A stretch of DNA of 64,000 bases from Chloroflexota bacterium (lineage in GTDB: Bacteria; Chloroflexota; Limnocylindria; Limnocylindrales; CSP1-4): assembly GCA_016191345.1 (NCBI GenBank), contig JACPOU010000008.1, positions 1 to 64,000 of the forward strand. The letters are read 5' to 3'. Of this stretch, positions 1 to 7,306 are shown one piece after another; within the stretch, counting starts at the first letter, position 1, and every line of letters starts with the position of its first letter. Below the pieces are notes generated by a model that had not been told where the DNA came from, did no database searches, and saw only the letters and a program-made list of their open reading frames with translations. The position numbers and the translations under genes are program-made.

Positions 1-2
1 CC

Positions 3-44
3 AAGGAGGTGGACGAAGGCAAGAGCCTGCTGCTGGCGTCCTGA
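3..44 (+). CDS. 3' end of an unidentified CDS (partial)
   Basis: The frame starting at base 3 reads KEVDEGKSLLLAS and stops at TGA 42-44. Only 13 residues are inside the window, so the protein cannot be named. The call rests on an open frame reaching the edge and on the next genes being far downstream; it could be chance. Confidence 0.35.
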   Translation, partial: KEVDEGKSLLLAS

Positions 45-397
45 CCGACGCCGCCGATACTGTCGCTGCGGATCACGACGGATCGCTCAAAGTCCACCAC
101 TCCAGGGGGCACGGCCGATCCCTCGCGGCCGTGTGCCGGCCTCGTCACGGTGCCAGACACCCTCCGGGCCCGTCGCACGCGCCGCGCGGCCAACCCGGCG
201 GTGTGTCCCCCAGACACAATCCGGGCCATCTTCGGCCAACCCCGCCCACCATGAGCCTGCCTCGTGACCGCCAGGCACATTCCGGGCATGAATGCGCACG
301 CGCGTGGCCCGATCTGCCCCACAGCGGGCAAGAATTCGGCCACGGCGGATGCTTGGGCATCGAAATTGTGTCTGGCAGCCACACCCGCGAGTGGGGG

Positions 398-550
398 CGA
401 TCGTGGGCGGCTTCGCGCGAGCGAGGGGCGATCGTGGGCGGCTTCGCGCGAGCGAGGGGCGATCGTGGGCGGCTTCGCGCGAGCGAGGGGCGATCGTGGG
501 CGGCTTCGCACGAGCGAGGGCGATCGCGGGCGGCTTCGCGAGCCGCGTGC
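398..550. repeat. 31-bp tandem repeat array, about 5 copies
   Basis: A unit beginning CGATCGTGGGCGGCTTCGCG recurs at 398, 429, 460, 491 and, after a 1-bp shorter copy, at 521. Since 31 is not a multiple of three the array shifts frame each time, so the long open frames across it on both strands are composition artefacts. It sits in the gene-free stretch 45-729, in which I see nothing else. Confidence 0.85.
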
Positions 551-729
551 GGCTTCCGGGGGCGGGCCGCGGCCGACGGCGACGATCGCGGGCACGGCAC
601 GGCCACGCGTTGCGGTCTTGCCGCCGCCCGACAGCCCGGTAGGATGAACAGGCGTGCGTCCCGACGCAGGGACCGAAGCCACCCTTGTCGTCCACGTTGC
701 GCGCCCCGAGCCTTGGAGGACCATCCGAG

Positions 730-1179
730 ATGCGCTTCCGGACGACGATCCTTTCGGCCGGCAAGACGGCCGCGGGCATCGAGGTTCCGCCCGAGATCGT
801 CGAGTCGCTCGGCGCCGGCAAGCGCCCGCCGGTCACCGTGACGATCAACGGCTACACCTACCGCAGCACGATCGCCGTCCTGGGCGGGGTCTCCATGGTC
901 GGCGTCAGCGCCCAGAACCGGGCCGCGGCGGGGGTCGCCGGCGGCGACGAGGTGGACGTCGACATCGACCTGGACACGGGTCCCCGCGTGATCGCGGTCC
1001 CGGCGGACCTGCAGCTGGCCCTCGACGCGGAGCCAGCCGCGAAGGCGATGTTCGAGCGGCTTTCCAACAGCAACAAGTCGTGGCACACCCTCCAGGTCGA
1101 CGGAGCGAAGACCGACGAGACCCGGCGCCGCCGCATCGCGAAGTCGATCGAGGCGCTCCGCGAAGGCCGCATCCGCTAG
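730..1179 (+). CDS. YdeI/OmpD-associated, DUF1905-type protein
   Basis: This 149-aa protein has the two-part layout of the DUF1905 plus OmdA family: a small beta-barrel N-terminal half (residues 1-95, with FRTTILSAGKTAAGIEVPPE) and a helical C-terminal YdeI-like tail (about 95-149) ending in an Arg-rich helix with the family-typical KSIEALREGR. The ATG at 730 is preceded by GGAGGA at 715-720, nine bases upstream, which fixes the start. Members are often annotated as bacteriocin-protection proteins, but the biochemical role is unproven. It stands alone downstream of the tandem array. Confidence 0.8.
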   Translation: MRFRTTILSAGKTAAGIEVPPEIVESLGAGKRPPVTVTINGYTYRSTIAVLGGVSMVGVSAQNRAAAGVAGGDEVDVDIDLDTGPRVIAVPADLQLALDAEPAAKAMFERLSNSNKSWHTLQVDGAKTDETRRRRIAKSIEALREGRIR

Positions 1180-1236
1180 CCCGACTCGACGGGTTCAGCC
1201 GCCCTGAGTCGCGCGGGGTTCGCCCGGCAGCATGGG

Positions 1237-1530
1237 TCAGCCGCCCGAGACCGCCGGGATGATGTGGACCGTCGCGCCCGGCGGCACTGGGGCGTCGATC
1301 GCGACCCGCCGGCCGTCCACGAACACGTTGAGGTGCGTCCGGATCACCGGCCCGGCGTCGACGAGGCGGTTCCTGAGCCCAGGGATCTGGCGATCGAGGT
1401 CGTCGATGACCGCCGCGACCGTCTGACCAGCCGCGCGCAGCCGCCGCGGGGCGCCGGGGAACAGCGCGACCAGCGAGCGCGGGAGGTGAACGTCGGCCGG
1501 GGTGGGGGACGCCGCGGAAGGGTCCGTCAA
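1237..1530 (-). CDS. MoaD/ThiS-family ubiquitin-like sulfur carrier
   Basis: A 97-aa beta-grasp protein ending in the exposed Gly-Gly (HIIPAVSGG) that such carriers use for adenylation and thiocarboxylation. The central part (TVAAVIDDLDRQIPGLRNRL, then HLNVFVDG) is characteristic of the MoaD/ThiS fold. I place the start at TTG 1530-1528, which overlaps the stop of the BNR-repeat gene as TTGA and gives a normal family length; an open frame continues to 1590 but inside the upstream gene. The overlap implies translational coupling. The substrate pathway (molybdopterin, thiamine or other) cannot be told from sequence, since no MoaE or ThiG is nearby. Confidence 0.8.
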   Translation of the reverse strand: MTDPSAASPTPADVHLPRSLVALFPGAPRRLRAAGQTVAAVIDDLDRQIPGLRNRLVDAGPVIRTHLNVFVDGRRVAIDAPVPPGATVHIIPAVSGG

Positions 1531-2600
1531 TCGACGACGGCCACGTCCACGGACCAGATCGGCGGCAGGTTGTCCGCGGCGAGCGACCACGATCGCCCCT
1601 CGTCGGCGCTCGCGTAGACCTGGCCCGTGCTCGTCCCGAAGTAGACCCCGACCGGATCCAGCCGGTCGGCGGCCATCGCCTCGCGGAGGACCCCGACGTA
1701 GGCGTCCCGCTCCGGGAGGCCGTCACCGGAGCGGATCCAGGAGTCGCCCCCGTCGTGTGTCCGCCACACCGCGGCGCTCGCGTCCGGCATGAAGCGCCCC
1801 TGGTCGGCGGCGTTGAGCGGGATCGTCCAGATCGTCTCCGGGTCACGCGGGTGGGCGGCGATCGGAAAGCCGAACTCCGAGGGCAATCCCTCGGTGACCT
1901 CCTCCCAGTGGCGGCCGCCGTCTGACGATCGGTACACGCCGCAGTGGTTCTGCTGGTAGAGGTGCTCGCCCCCGTCGGCGGCCATGACGAGCTTGTGGAC
2001 GCACTGCCCGAATTCCGGGTACGGGTCCGGCGCGAAGCCTGCCCGGACGCCCTGGTTGCGAGTCTGCCACGTCGTCCCGCCGTCGGCAGTCTCGAAGGCG
2101 CCGACCGACGAGATGCCGACCCACATCCGCTCCGGATTCGTGTCCGAGGGGACGATGGAATGGAGGATCAGGCCGCCGTTGCCGGGCTGCCACTCCGGGC
2201 GCGACGGATGGTTCGTGAGGCCCTCGATGTGGTCCCAGGTGGTGCCGCCGTCGCGGCTCCGGAACAGGCCGGCGGGCTCCACGCCGGCGTAGATCGCGCC
2301 GTGCGCGGCGGTCACGTTCCAGACCGTCTTGAGCTTCGGGCCGTCGTCGCCGTACGTGAGCCCCTCGCTGGAGTGCGTCCAGGTCCGGCCGAGGTCGTCG
2401 CTCCGCCACACGGCGGGCCCGTACCACGGGCTCCCGCCGCCTGCGAGGATGACACCGGACCCGGCCTCGACCGAGATGTCGTGGATCGGCCAGCCCTCGC
2501 ACACGGGCCCCCGGAGGTCCCAGGTGGCCCGTGACGCGTCGCCATCGAGGATGAAGGCGCCCTTGGGCGTGCCGAGGAGGAGCGCGACGCGTGGGGTCAT
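1527..2600 (-). CDS. BNR/YVTN beta-propeller (sialidase-like) protein
   Basis: A 357-aa protein made of repeated BNR/Asp-box elements of the S-x-D-x-G-x-T-W type, for example SDDLGRTW, SRDGGTTW, SSDGGRHW, THDGGDSW and SADEGRSW, spaced as in a six- to seven-bladed propeller. No signal peptide is seen, so it is probably cytoplasmic despite the exo-sialidase label such proteins usually receive. The ATG at 2600 has a GGAG about ten bases upstream. It overlaps the MoaD-like gene by four bases. The pairing recurs in my general knowledge of high-GC genomes, but its meaning is unknown. Confidence 0.8.
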   Translation of the reverse strand: MTPRVALLLGTPKGAFILDGDASRATWDLRGPVCEGWPIHDISVEAGSGVILAGGGSPWYGPAVWRSDDLGRTWTHSSEGLTYGDDGPKLKTVWNVTAAHGAIYAGVEPAGLFRSRDGGTTWDHIEGLTNHPSRPEWQPGNGGLILHSIVPSDTNPERMWVGISSVGAFETADGGTTWQTRNQGVRAGFAPDPYPEFGQCVHKLVMAADGGEHLYQQNHCGVYRSSDGGRHWEEVTEGLPSEFGFPIAAHPRDPETIWTIPLNAADQGRFMPDASAAVWRTHDGGDSWIRSGDGLPERDAYVGVLREAMAADRLDPVGVYFGTSTGQVYASADEGRSWSLAADNLPPIWSVDVAVVD

Positions 2601-2764
2601 GGGACGGCATCTCCGCTGGATCGGATCGGGGGCGTTACGGTCAGCCTACACCGGCTCGGACAGGTCGCGGCCGGCACCTCGCCGCGCTGCCCTGGTTCGC
2701 GCCGTACCCGGAACGATCCGGCCGTGTCATCCCGATCGTCCGGCTCGTGCCCCTCGACTGACGT

Positions 2765-3652
2765 TCAGCCGGGCAGGCGGCCCACGATCGAGAACGAGAG
2801 CGGGATCCGGCCGTGCTCCTCGGGAAGGGCGTCGCGGTGCCCGCCCCACCAGTCCACGGGGTGCTCGGCCACGGCATCGAGGCGCAGGCCCGCACGCAGC
2901 AGCGCGGTGATGACCTCGCCGAGCGTCCAGGCCCGGGCGAACTTCAGGCTCTGCGCCCCGTCGGGGATCGAGAGCCGGTCGATGTACTCCGGCGACCAGC
3001 CCCGGGATGCCTCGACCCCGCCGAAGTAGTCGTAGTCGGTGGCGACCCACCGGCCGTCCTCGCCGACGTCGAACAGCCACTCGGCCGGATGGCCCTCGAA
3101 GAGCACGAACCGGCCGGTCGGGGCGAGGAGACGGACGACCACCGCGGCCCACGCGTCGAGGTCCTGGAGCCAGATCAGCGACCCGCGACCCGTGTAGAGG
3201 AGGTCGGCCGTGCCGTCGAGGTCATGGGGCGTGTCCAGGACGTCCGCCAGGACCCAGCGGGCGGGTGCGCCCGTCGCTTCGGCCAGGCGCGCGGCGAGCT
3301 CCAGCATCCGCGGCGAGAAGTCGACGCCGACGACCTCCTCCGCGCCGAGGTTCCAGAGCGACAGCGTGTCGCGGCCGCCCGCGCACTGGAGGTGGATCGC
3401 CCGCCGGCAGCGACCCCGAAGGTCCCCGATCAGGTCGTGCTCCACGCCGAAGAGGTTGGAGCCGCCCGACCGGAGCAGCTCGACGGCCTCGTCAAACCAG
3501 CCCTCGTAGCGCTCCGCGGCCTCGTCCCAGGCGGCGCGGGTGGCCGCGTGCATGCCCCGGACATCGGCGCGCTCTGCGTCCGTCGCCGCGCGGACCAGCT
3601 CGTCCTCATCGTGGGCCTGAGCCGGACGGTCGGAATCGGCCTGCGTCGTCAC
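2765..3652 (-). CDS. class I SAM-dependent methyltransferase
   Basis: A roughly 295-aa protein with a Rossmann methyltransferase core: motif I is AIHLQCAGGRDTLSLW, followed by the acidic end of beta-2 (VVGVDFSPRML) and a motif-III-like LLAPTGRFVLFEGHP. The helical N-terminal segment precedes the core. The open frame extends upstream but becomes Arg/Ser-rich low-complexity sequence, so I start at GTG 3652-3650 (MTTQADSDRP); no strong ribosome site is visible. The target is unknown; small-molecule methylation is more likely than DNA because no target-recognition region is seen. Confidence 0.75.
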   Translation of the reverse strand: MTTQADSDRPAQAHDEDELVRAATDAERADVRGMHAATRAAWDEAAERYEGWFDEAVELLRSGGSNLFGVEHDLIGDLRGRCRRAIHLQCAGGRDTLSLWNLGAEEVVGVDFSPRMLELAARLAEATGAPARWVLADVLDTPHDLDGTADLLYTGRGSLIWLQDLDAWAAVVVRLLAPTGRFVLFEGHPAEWLFDVGEDGRWVATDYDYFGGVEASRGWSPEYIDRLSIPDGAQSLKFARAWTLGEVITALLRAGLRLDAVAEHPVDWWGGHRDALPEEHGRIPLSFSIVGRLPG

Positions 3653-3704
3653 CCGTGGAGTATCGCCGGGCGAGGAAATCGGTACCGTCGCCCGGCCGCG
3701 ACCG

Positions 3705-4133
3705 TCAGGCCGGCCGTGCCTCCGCCGCCTCGCGCACCGTCGGGCTCTGCTGGACCGCCCAGCCGTTGCCGTCCGGGTCGCTGAAGAAGAAGAACGAGTT
3801 CCAGTCACCGCCGGGTCCATCGGCAAAGCCGGTGCCGTCGTGATGCTGGATGGCGGACACGGACACGCCCCGGCCCCCGAGGTCGGCATGCGCCGCTTCG
3901 ATGTCGGCGACGGACAGCTGCAGGCCCTGGAGGCTGCCCGGCGCCATCTTCGCGAGGCCGATGCCGAACGTGACCGAGCAGCCGGATCCTGGCGGCGTCA
4001 TCTGGACGACCCGGAACTCCGGGTTCGGCCGGTGGTCGACGTCGACATTGAAGCCGCACTGCTCGCCGTAGAACGCCTTGGCGCGATCGACATCCGACAC
4101 GGGGACGACGACGACTTCGAGCTTGTAGTCCAT
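3705..4133 (-). CDS. VOC-family (glyoxalase/bleomycin-resistance fold) protein
   Basis: A 142-aa protein with two beta-alpha-beta-beta-beta modules; the N-terminal strand (LEVVVVPVSDVDRAKAFY) and C-terminal FFFFSDPDGNGWAVQQ are family hallmarks. It reads as a VOC protein with a typical metal-site Glu/His region, but the substrate is not predictable. It is the last gene of an ArsR-AHSA1-VOC cluster (gaps of 20 and 42 bases), a common arrangement in high-GC bacteria, so it is probably co-regulated with the two genes upstream. AAGGGG lies five bases before the ATG. Confidence 0.85.
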   Translation of the reverse strand: MDYKLEVVVVPVSDVDRAKAFYGEQCGFNVDVDHRPNPEFRVVQMTPPGSGCSVTFGIGLAKMAPGSLQGLQLSVADIEAAHADLGGRGVSVSAIQHHDGTGFADGPGGDWNSFFFFSDPDGNGWAVQQSPTVREAAEARPA

Positions 4134-4175
4134 GGGAACCCCTTGGAGGTGGCGGCAGGGCTTGGCGTGCCCGGA

Positions 4176-4655
4176 TCAGGCCTGGACGAGCAGGGTCGGG
4201 ATGAGGGCCTCGAGCCGGTCGTAGCCCTGGTTGACGCCGTCACCCATGCCGGCGGCCACCATCGCGTCGCGGTCCTCGACCGACTGGAAGACGGAGCGCA
4301 CATGGATCGTCGTCCGGCCGTCGTGCTCCTCGAACCACAGCGTGTCCATGGAGACGTGGCCCGGGGCGCCTTCGAACTCGAAGGTCTGGACCATCCCGTC
4401 GATCGACGTGGAGTGGAACACGCCATGGAAGGTGTAGGCGGTGCCGGCGTCGTCACGATGGATGTAGCGGTAGCGGCCGCCGTCGCGCAGATCCCACTCG
4501 TCGATGACCATCTCGTACTGCTTCGGACCCAGCCACTGGGTGATGAGCGCCGGGTCGGTGTGGGCGCGGTGGAGGAGGGCCCGGGGCGCGGCAAAGTCGC
4601 GGCGCATGTCGATGACCGGCTGGCCTTCCGGGGCGATGATCTCGGTGGTTCCCAT
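4176..4655 (-). CDS. AHSA1/SRPBCC-domain protein
   Basis: A 159-aa START-like (SRPBCC) protein. The AHSA1 signatures are visible: an N-terminal DFAAPRALLHRAHTDPALIT, the WLGPKQYEM segment, WDLRDGGRYRY and a C-terminal helix with MGDGVNQGYDRLEALI. Start ATG 4655 is chosen because GGAG lies seven bases upstream. It sits between an ArsR repressor and a VOC protein in one operon. Such proteins bind small hydrophobic ligands; the ligand here is unknown. Confidence 0.85.
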   Translation of the reverse strand: MGTTEIIAPEGQPVIDMRRDFAAPRALLHRAHTDPALITQWLGPKQYEMVIDEWDLRDGGRYRYIHRDDAGTAYTFHGVFHSTSIDGMVQTFEFEGAPGHVSMDTLWFEEHDGRTTIHVRSVFQSVEDRDAMVAAGMGDGVNQGYDRLEALIPTLLVQA

Positions 4656-4675
4656 GACAAGGTCTCCTTCGCGTG

Positions 4676-5035
4676 TCAGCCGCGCGCCGGCTGGTCCGGA
4701 TCGAGGGGGGCGGGGCGCTGGAGGGATGCCAGGAGGGCATCCAGCTGGTCGTAGCGGGCATCCCAGAACGCCTGGTAGCGGGCGAGCCACTCGGTGGCCT
4801 CGCGCAGGGGCTCGGCCTCGAGGTGGCTGAGCCGGGCCGTGGCCCGGCGGGTGCGGGAGATGAGGCCGGCCCGCTCCAGGACCTTGAGATGGCGCGAGAT
4901 CGCGGGCTGGGAGACGCGGAACGGGGCCGTGAGCTCCATGACCGATCGATCGCCCTCGGCGAGGCTCGCGAGGATGGCGCGCCGGGTCGGATCGGCGAGG
5001 GCGGCGAAGACGGTAGAGAGCGCGTCAGGCATCAT
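4676..5035 (-). CDS. ArsR-family transcriptional repressor
   Basis: A 119-aa winged-helix protein: ALADPTRRAILASLAEGD is the ArsR entry helix pair and VSQPAISRHLKVLERAGLI is the recognition helix and wing. No metal-binding CxC is seen in the recognition helix, so it belongs to the non-metal group normally linked to AHSA1 genes. Two in-frame ATGs (5035 and 5032) are possible starts. A 16-bp inverted repeat lies immediately upstream, which suggests autoregulation of the three-gene operon. Confidence 0.88.
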   Translation of the reverse strand: MMPDALSTVFAALADPTRRAILASLAEGDRSVMELTAPFRVSQPAISRHLKVLERAGLISRTRRATARLSHLEAEPLREATEWLARYQAFWDARYDQLDALLASLQRPAPLDPDQPARG

Positions 5036-5037
5036 AT

Positions 5038-5053
5038 ATAACCATCGTGTTAT
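5038..5053. promoter_or_regulatory. candidate ArsR operator
   Basis: ATAAC-CATCGT-GTTAT is a perfect 5-bp inverted repeat with a 6-bp spacer, directly upstream of the arsR-like start and between divergent genes. It is A/T-rich in a very G/C-rich setting. Position and symmetry suggest the repressor site; binding is inferred. Confidence 0.45.
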
Positions 5054-5128
5054 GCAGATGCTGCCATTGAAGCGCGTCGCCGACCGGATGTCAACCGGCC
5101 GCCGGGGCGGTGGCTATATGATCCGGGC

Positions 5129-5800
5129 GTGGATGCCGCCGAGCTCGAACTCCGGAACGCGACCTACGGGCTGTTCGTCGAGCTCGGCCGCGCGCCGTCG
5201 GCGGGGGAGATGGCCGCGCGAGCCGGCACGACCGAGGCGGCGGTACGAGCGGGATGGGACCGCCTGCACGCGGCCCATGCGCTCGTCCTTGATGCCGCGG
5301 GCGAGATCGCGATGGCCAACCCGTTCGCGGCCCGTCCGACGCCGTTCCGCGTCGAGGCCGCCGGGCGATCGTGGTTCGGCAACTGCGGCTGGGACGCCTT
5401 CGGGATCGGCTCTGCGCTCCACGTCGACAGCGTCATCCGGACGACCTGCGCCGACTGCGGCGAGCCGATCACGATCGAGGTCGTCGATGGCCGGCCGATT
5501 CCCGCGGCGAACGGGTCGCCGGAGCCGGTGTGGCATGTCCTCGTCCCGGCCGCCGAGTGGTGGGCCGACATCGGGTACACCTGAGGGACGATGCTCGTCT
5601 TCCGGTCGGAAGCGCACGTCACCCGCTGGCTCGCCGGCCGTGTGCCCGGCGTCACGCTCCCGATCTCGACGGTCGCCGAGCTTGCGACCGCCTGGTGGGG
5701 GACTCGGCTCGCACCCGACTGGGCGCCGCGGTCGCGGGCGGAGAGCCAGGCGATCCTCGACCGGCTGGGGCTGACCGGGCCGTTCTGGCGCTTGTCCTGA
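5129..5800 (+). CDS. MerB-like organomercurial lyase family protein, candidate selenoprotein (TGA at 5582-5584)
   Basis: Read through the TGA, this is a 223-aa protein close to MerB's usual length of about 212. Residues 1-60 form the MerB winged helix. Residues 85-91 read NCGWDAF, matching the MerB catalytic Cys-x-x-Asp (Cys96/Asp99 in the classical enzyme), and CADCGEP at 107-113 matches the next conserved Cys. The TGA is codon 152, preceded by DIGYT and followed by GTMLVFRSE; aligned without gaps to the MerB SFCCHVHFFAS segment it falls exactly on catalytic Cys159. The reading frame after it (to 5800) continues MerB homology. A hairpin 14 bases past the TGA resembles a SECIS. The alternatives are a TGC-to-TGA nonsense change or a sequencing error. 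The substrate need not be organomercury. Confidence 0.75.
5599..5612 (+). promoter_or_regulatory. candidate bacterial SECIS hairpin
   Basis: CTTCC-GGTC-GGAAG is a perfect 5-bp stem with a GGTC apical loop. The loop starts 19 bases after the TGA at 5582-5584. In the E. coli fdhF SECIS, the loop GGUC also begins about 18 bases after its UGA and the G and U of the loop contact SelB. A lower CGT/ACG pairing with a 3-base bulge can extend the stem. The similarity is seen by eye; SelB recognition is inferred. Confidence 0.6.
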
Positions 5801-6027
5801 CAGCGGTCGAGCTGGCGCGGCTTTGACCGACCGTCCGCGCCGCCGGACTCGTGGTCCAGCCCCCGTCGGGCGATCGGCCGATGACTGGATCGATGGGCCA
5901 GTCCGGGCCGTTCGAGCCGCCTCGGGGGCATCCCAAGCTCACACCGCTGGATTCCGGAGCCAGCGGGAACGGCAGAGACCGTCCCCGACTTGACTGCGGC
6001 GCCAGGCAAGGGCACGGCCGATTCAAG
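5801..6027. other. intergenic, nothing firm
   Basis: This stretch lies between the MerB-like gene and the convergent PAS-protein gene. It contains a few GATCGGCC-type short inverted motifs, but I see no convincing gene or terminator. Confidence 0.4.
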
Positions 6028-6582
6028 CTAGGTGGGAGGCCCGATGGTGGGTCGGGGGCGATACCAGACACGCACCCGGTCGCCGTCGAGGATGGCCCGG
6101 AAGTCCGTCAGGATCGAGGCCCCGTTCGCCCGCCGGAGGATCACGGAGCTGTGGGCCTCTCCGGTCTCGACGAGGATGCCGAGCAGGAGGCTCGCCGTGG
6201 AGAGTGCCTCGGGCGACAGGAAGTCCGTGAGCGGTCGCCCGAGGAGTGCTGCCGCGGGACTGCCGACGAGCGCCGCCCACCGCTCGTTGGCGTCGAGGAT
6301 GGCACCGGACGCGAGATTGATCGTCACCCGCGCCGCCCCGGGTTCGGTCCACCAGGCGCCGCTCGCCTCCGGCTTGAGCCGGCCGTCGCGGTAGACGTAG
6401 ACCGCCAGCGGCTCGCCACTGAGGAGCCGTTCCGAGATCACCACCTCGGGATAGATCGGCCGGAGCCGGGCGCGCAGCTGCTCCGCGGATCGCACCGTGC
6501 TCGCGACGGCCTTGACCACCCGTCCGAACACGAGGTCGCTGGAGGGGATCGGGCGGGCCTGGATCGAGGGCTGATTCGGCAT
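6028..6582 (-). CDS. single PAS-domain protein
   Basis: A 184-aa protein. Residues 30-75 contain LRARLRPIYPEVVISERLL followed by a YVYRDG strand; residues 80-180 are a PAS fold (VTINLASGAILDANERWAAL, GRPLTDFLSPEA, then FRAILDGDRVRVWYRP). No kinase, GGDEF or HTH domain follows, so it is a stand-alone sensor or partner protein. The start at ATG 6582 has no clear ribosome site. The N-terminal part is shared with the small gene at 6872-7141, so the two are paralogous pieces. Confidence 0.65.
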   Translation of the reverse strand: MPNQPSIQARPIPSSDLVFGRVVKAVASTVRSAEQLRARLRPIYPEVVISERLLSGEPLAVYVYRDGRLKPEASGAWWTEPGAARVTINLASGAILDANERWAALVGSPAAALLGRPLTDFLSPEALSTASLLLGILVETGEAHSSVILRRANGASILTDFRAILDGDRVRVWYRPRPTIGPPT

Positions 6583-6679
6583 GCGTCGGACCAGCCTGAG
6601 CCCGCCGGGTGGCAGCCCACCCTCCGCCCGGGGAGGGGCGGGTAACGACCATGTGACAACGGCGCGGGCGGCGCGACGC

Positions 6680-6832
6680 CCCGGGGGTTCGCCCTCGTGC
6701 GGCCCACGTCCGGGCGAGGAGCTTGATGGAGCCGTCCGGGCCGGCCGGACAGACCTCGCGGTAGCGTTCCCGGAGCGCCGCCCGGCCGTGAGCGTCGAGC
6801 GATGCCACGTGCGTCGGGGCGGGGTCGGTTTC
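6680..6832 (-). pseudogene. remnant of a methyltransferase C-terminus
   Basis: On the minus strand one frame reads HVASLDAHGRAALRERYREV, then CPAGPDGSIKLLARTWAARG, which looks like the last helix and strand of a class I methyltransferase of the type ending in P-DGSI-ARAWAVRG. No N-terminal catalytic part or start codon is present upstream, so it appears to be a decayed fragment. It is an inference from motif memory. Confidence 0.4.
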
Positions 6833-6871
6833 GCCATTCCCAGGATGCCGGTGCCGCCGGGATCCCGGCAA

Positions 6872-7141
6872 TCACGGCCGGCCGGAGGTTCCGTCGCGGT
6901 ACACGTACCAGACGCGCTCATTGGGGAGCAGCGTCGCGAGCCTCGCCTGGGCAGATACCCGGACCTTCGGATAGGTCTCCCGAAGGATCGCCGCGAGCGC
7001 CTCTTCCGACTCCTCGTCGGGCAGCGACGACAGGGCGCTCTCGGCAACCTCGGAGAAGCGTCCGTCGTCGCTCGGGAAGCAGCGCAGGCGCAGTGCGGTT
7101 GCCGGCGGGAGCATGTCTTCACTTGAGAGCGGGGCGCCCAT
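6872..7141 (-). CDS. small protein sharing the YVYRDG module with the neighbouring PAS protein
   Basis: An 89-aa (or 80-aa from ATG 7114) protein with an acidic middle (LPDEESEEALAAIL) and the stretch YPKVRVSAQARLATLLPNER followed by a VWYVYRDG strand. This parallels residues 30-75 of the PAS protein at 6028-6582. The shared module suggests either a duplicated small domain or a split ancestral protein. Function unknown. It diverges from the Crp-like gene at 7307, so that regulator may control it. Confidence 0.6.
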   Translation of the reverse strand: MGAPLSSEDMLPPATALRLRCFPSDDGRFSEVAESALSSLPDEESEEALAAILRETYPKVRVSAQARLATLLPNERVWYVYRDGTSGRP

Positions 7142-7306
7142 GGAACGACCATACGCTCGCTGTCTGTCCCGCTCCGGACATTGACGGAAACCGATCGCAG
7201 GCGCACCGTGCGATGGAAGGCCCACCGGCATCCAGTGCGAATGGCTGCGTGAACGGCGGTCGACCGGGCGTCCCCGGCCGGATCTCCTTCCCGCTCGAGC
7301 CCCCCG

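Noticed and set aside
398-550. Possible CRISPR array
   Set aside because: Units are directly adjacent with no variable spacers and there are no cas genes; the same holds for the arrays at 13820, 16070 and 26624.
87-1086. Several long frames on both strands across the 31-bp array
   Set aside because: The unit length shifts frame every copy, so the same words appear in all frames; there is no family similarity and no ribosome site.
5591-5800. A separate 69-aa gene after the MerB-like frame
   Set aside because: Its ATG is the third codon past the in-frame TGA, the sequence continues MerB homology, and no ribosome site precedes it, so it is better read as the C-terminal part of one protein.
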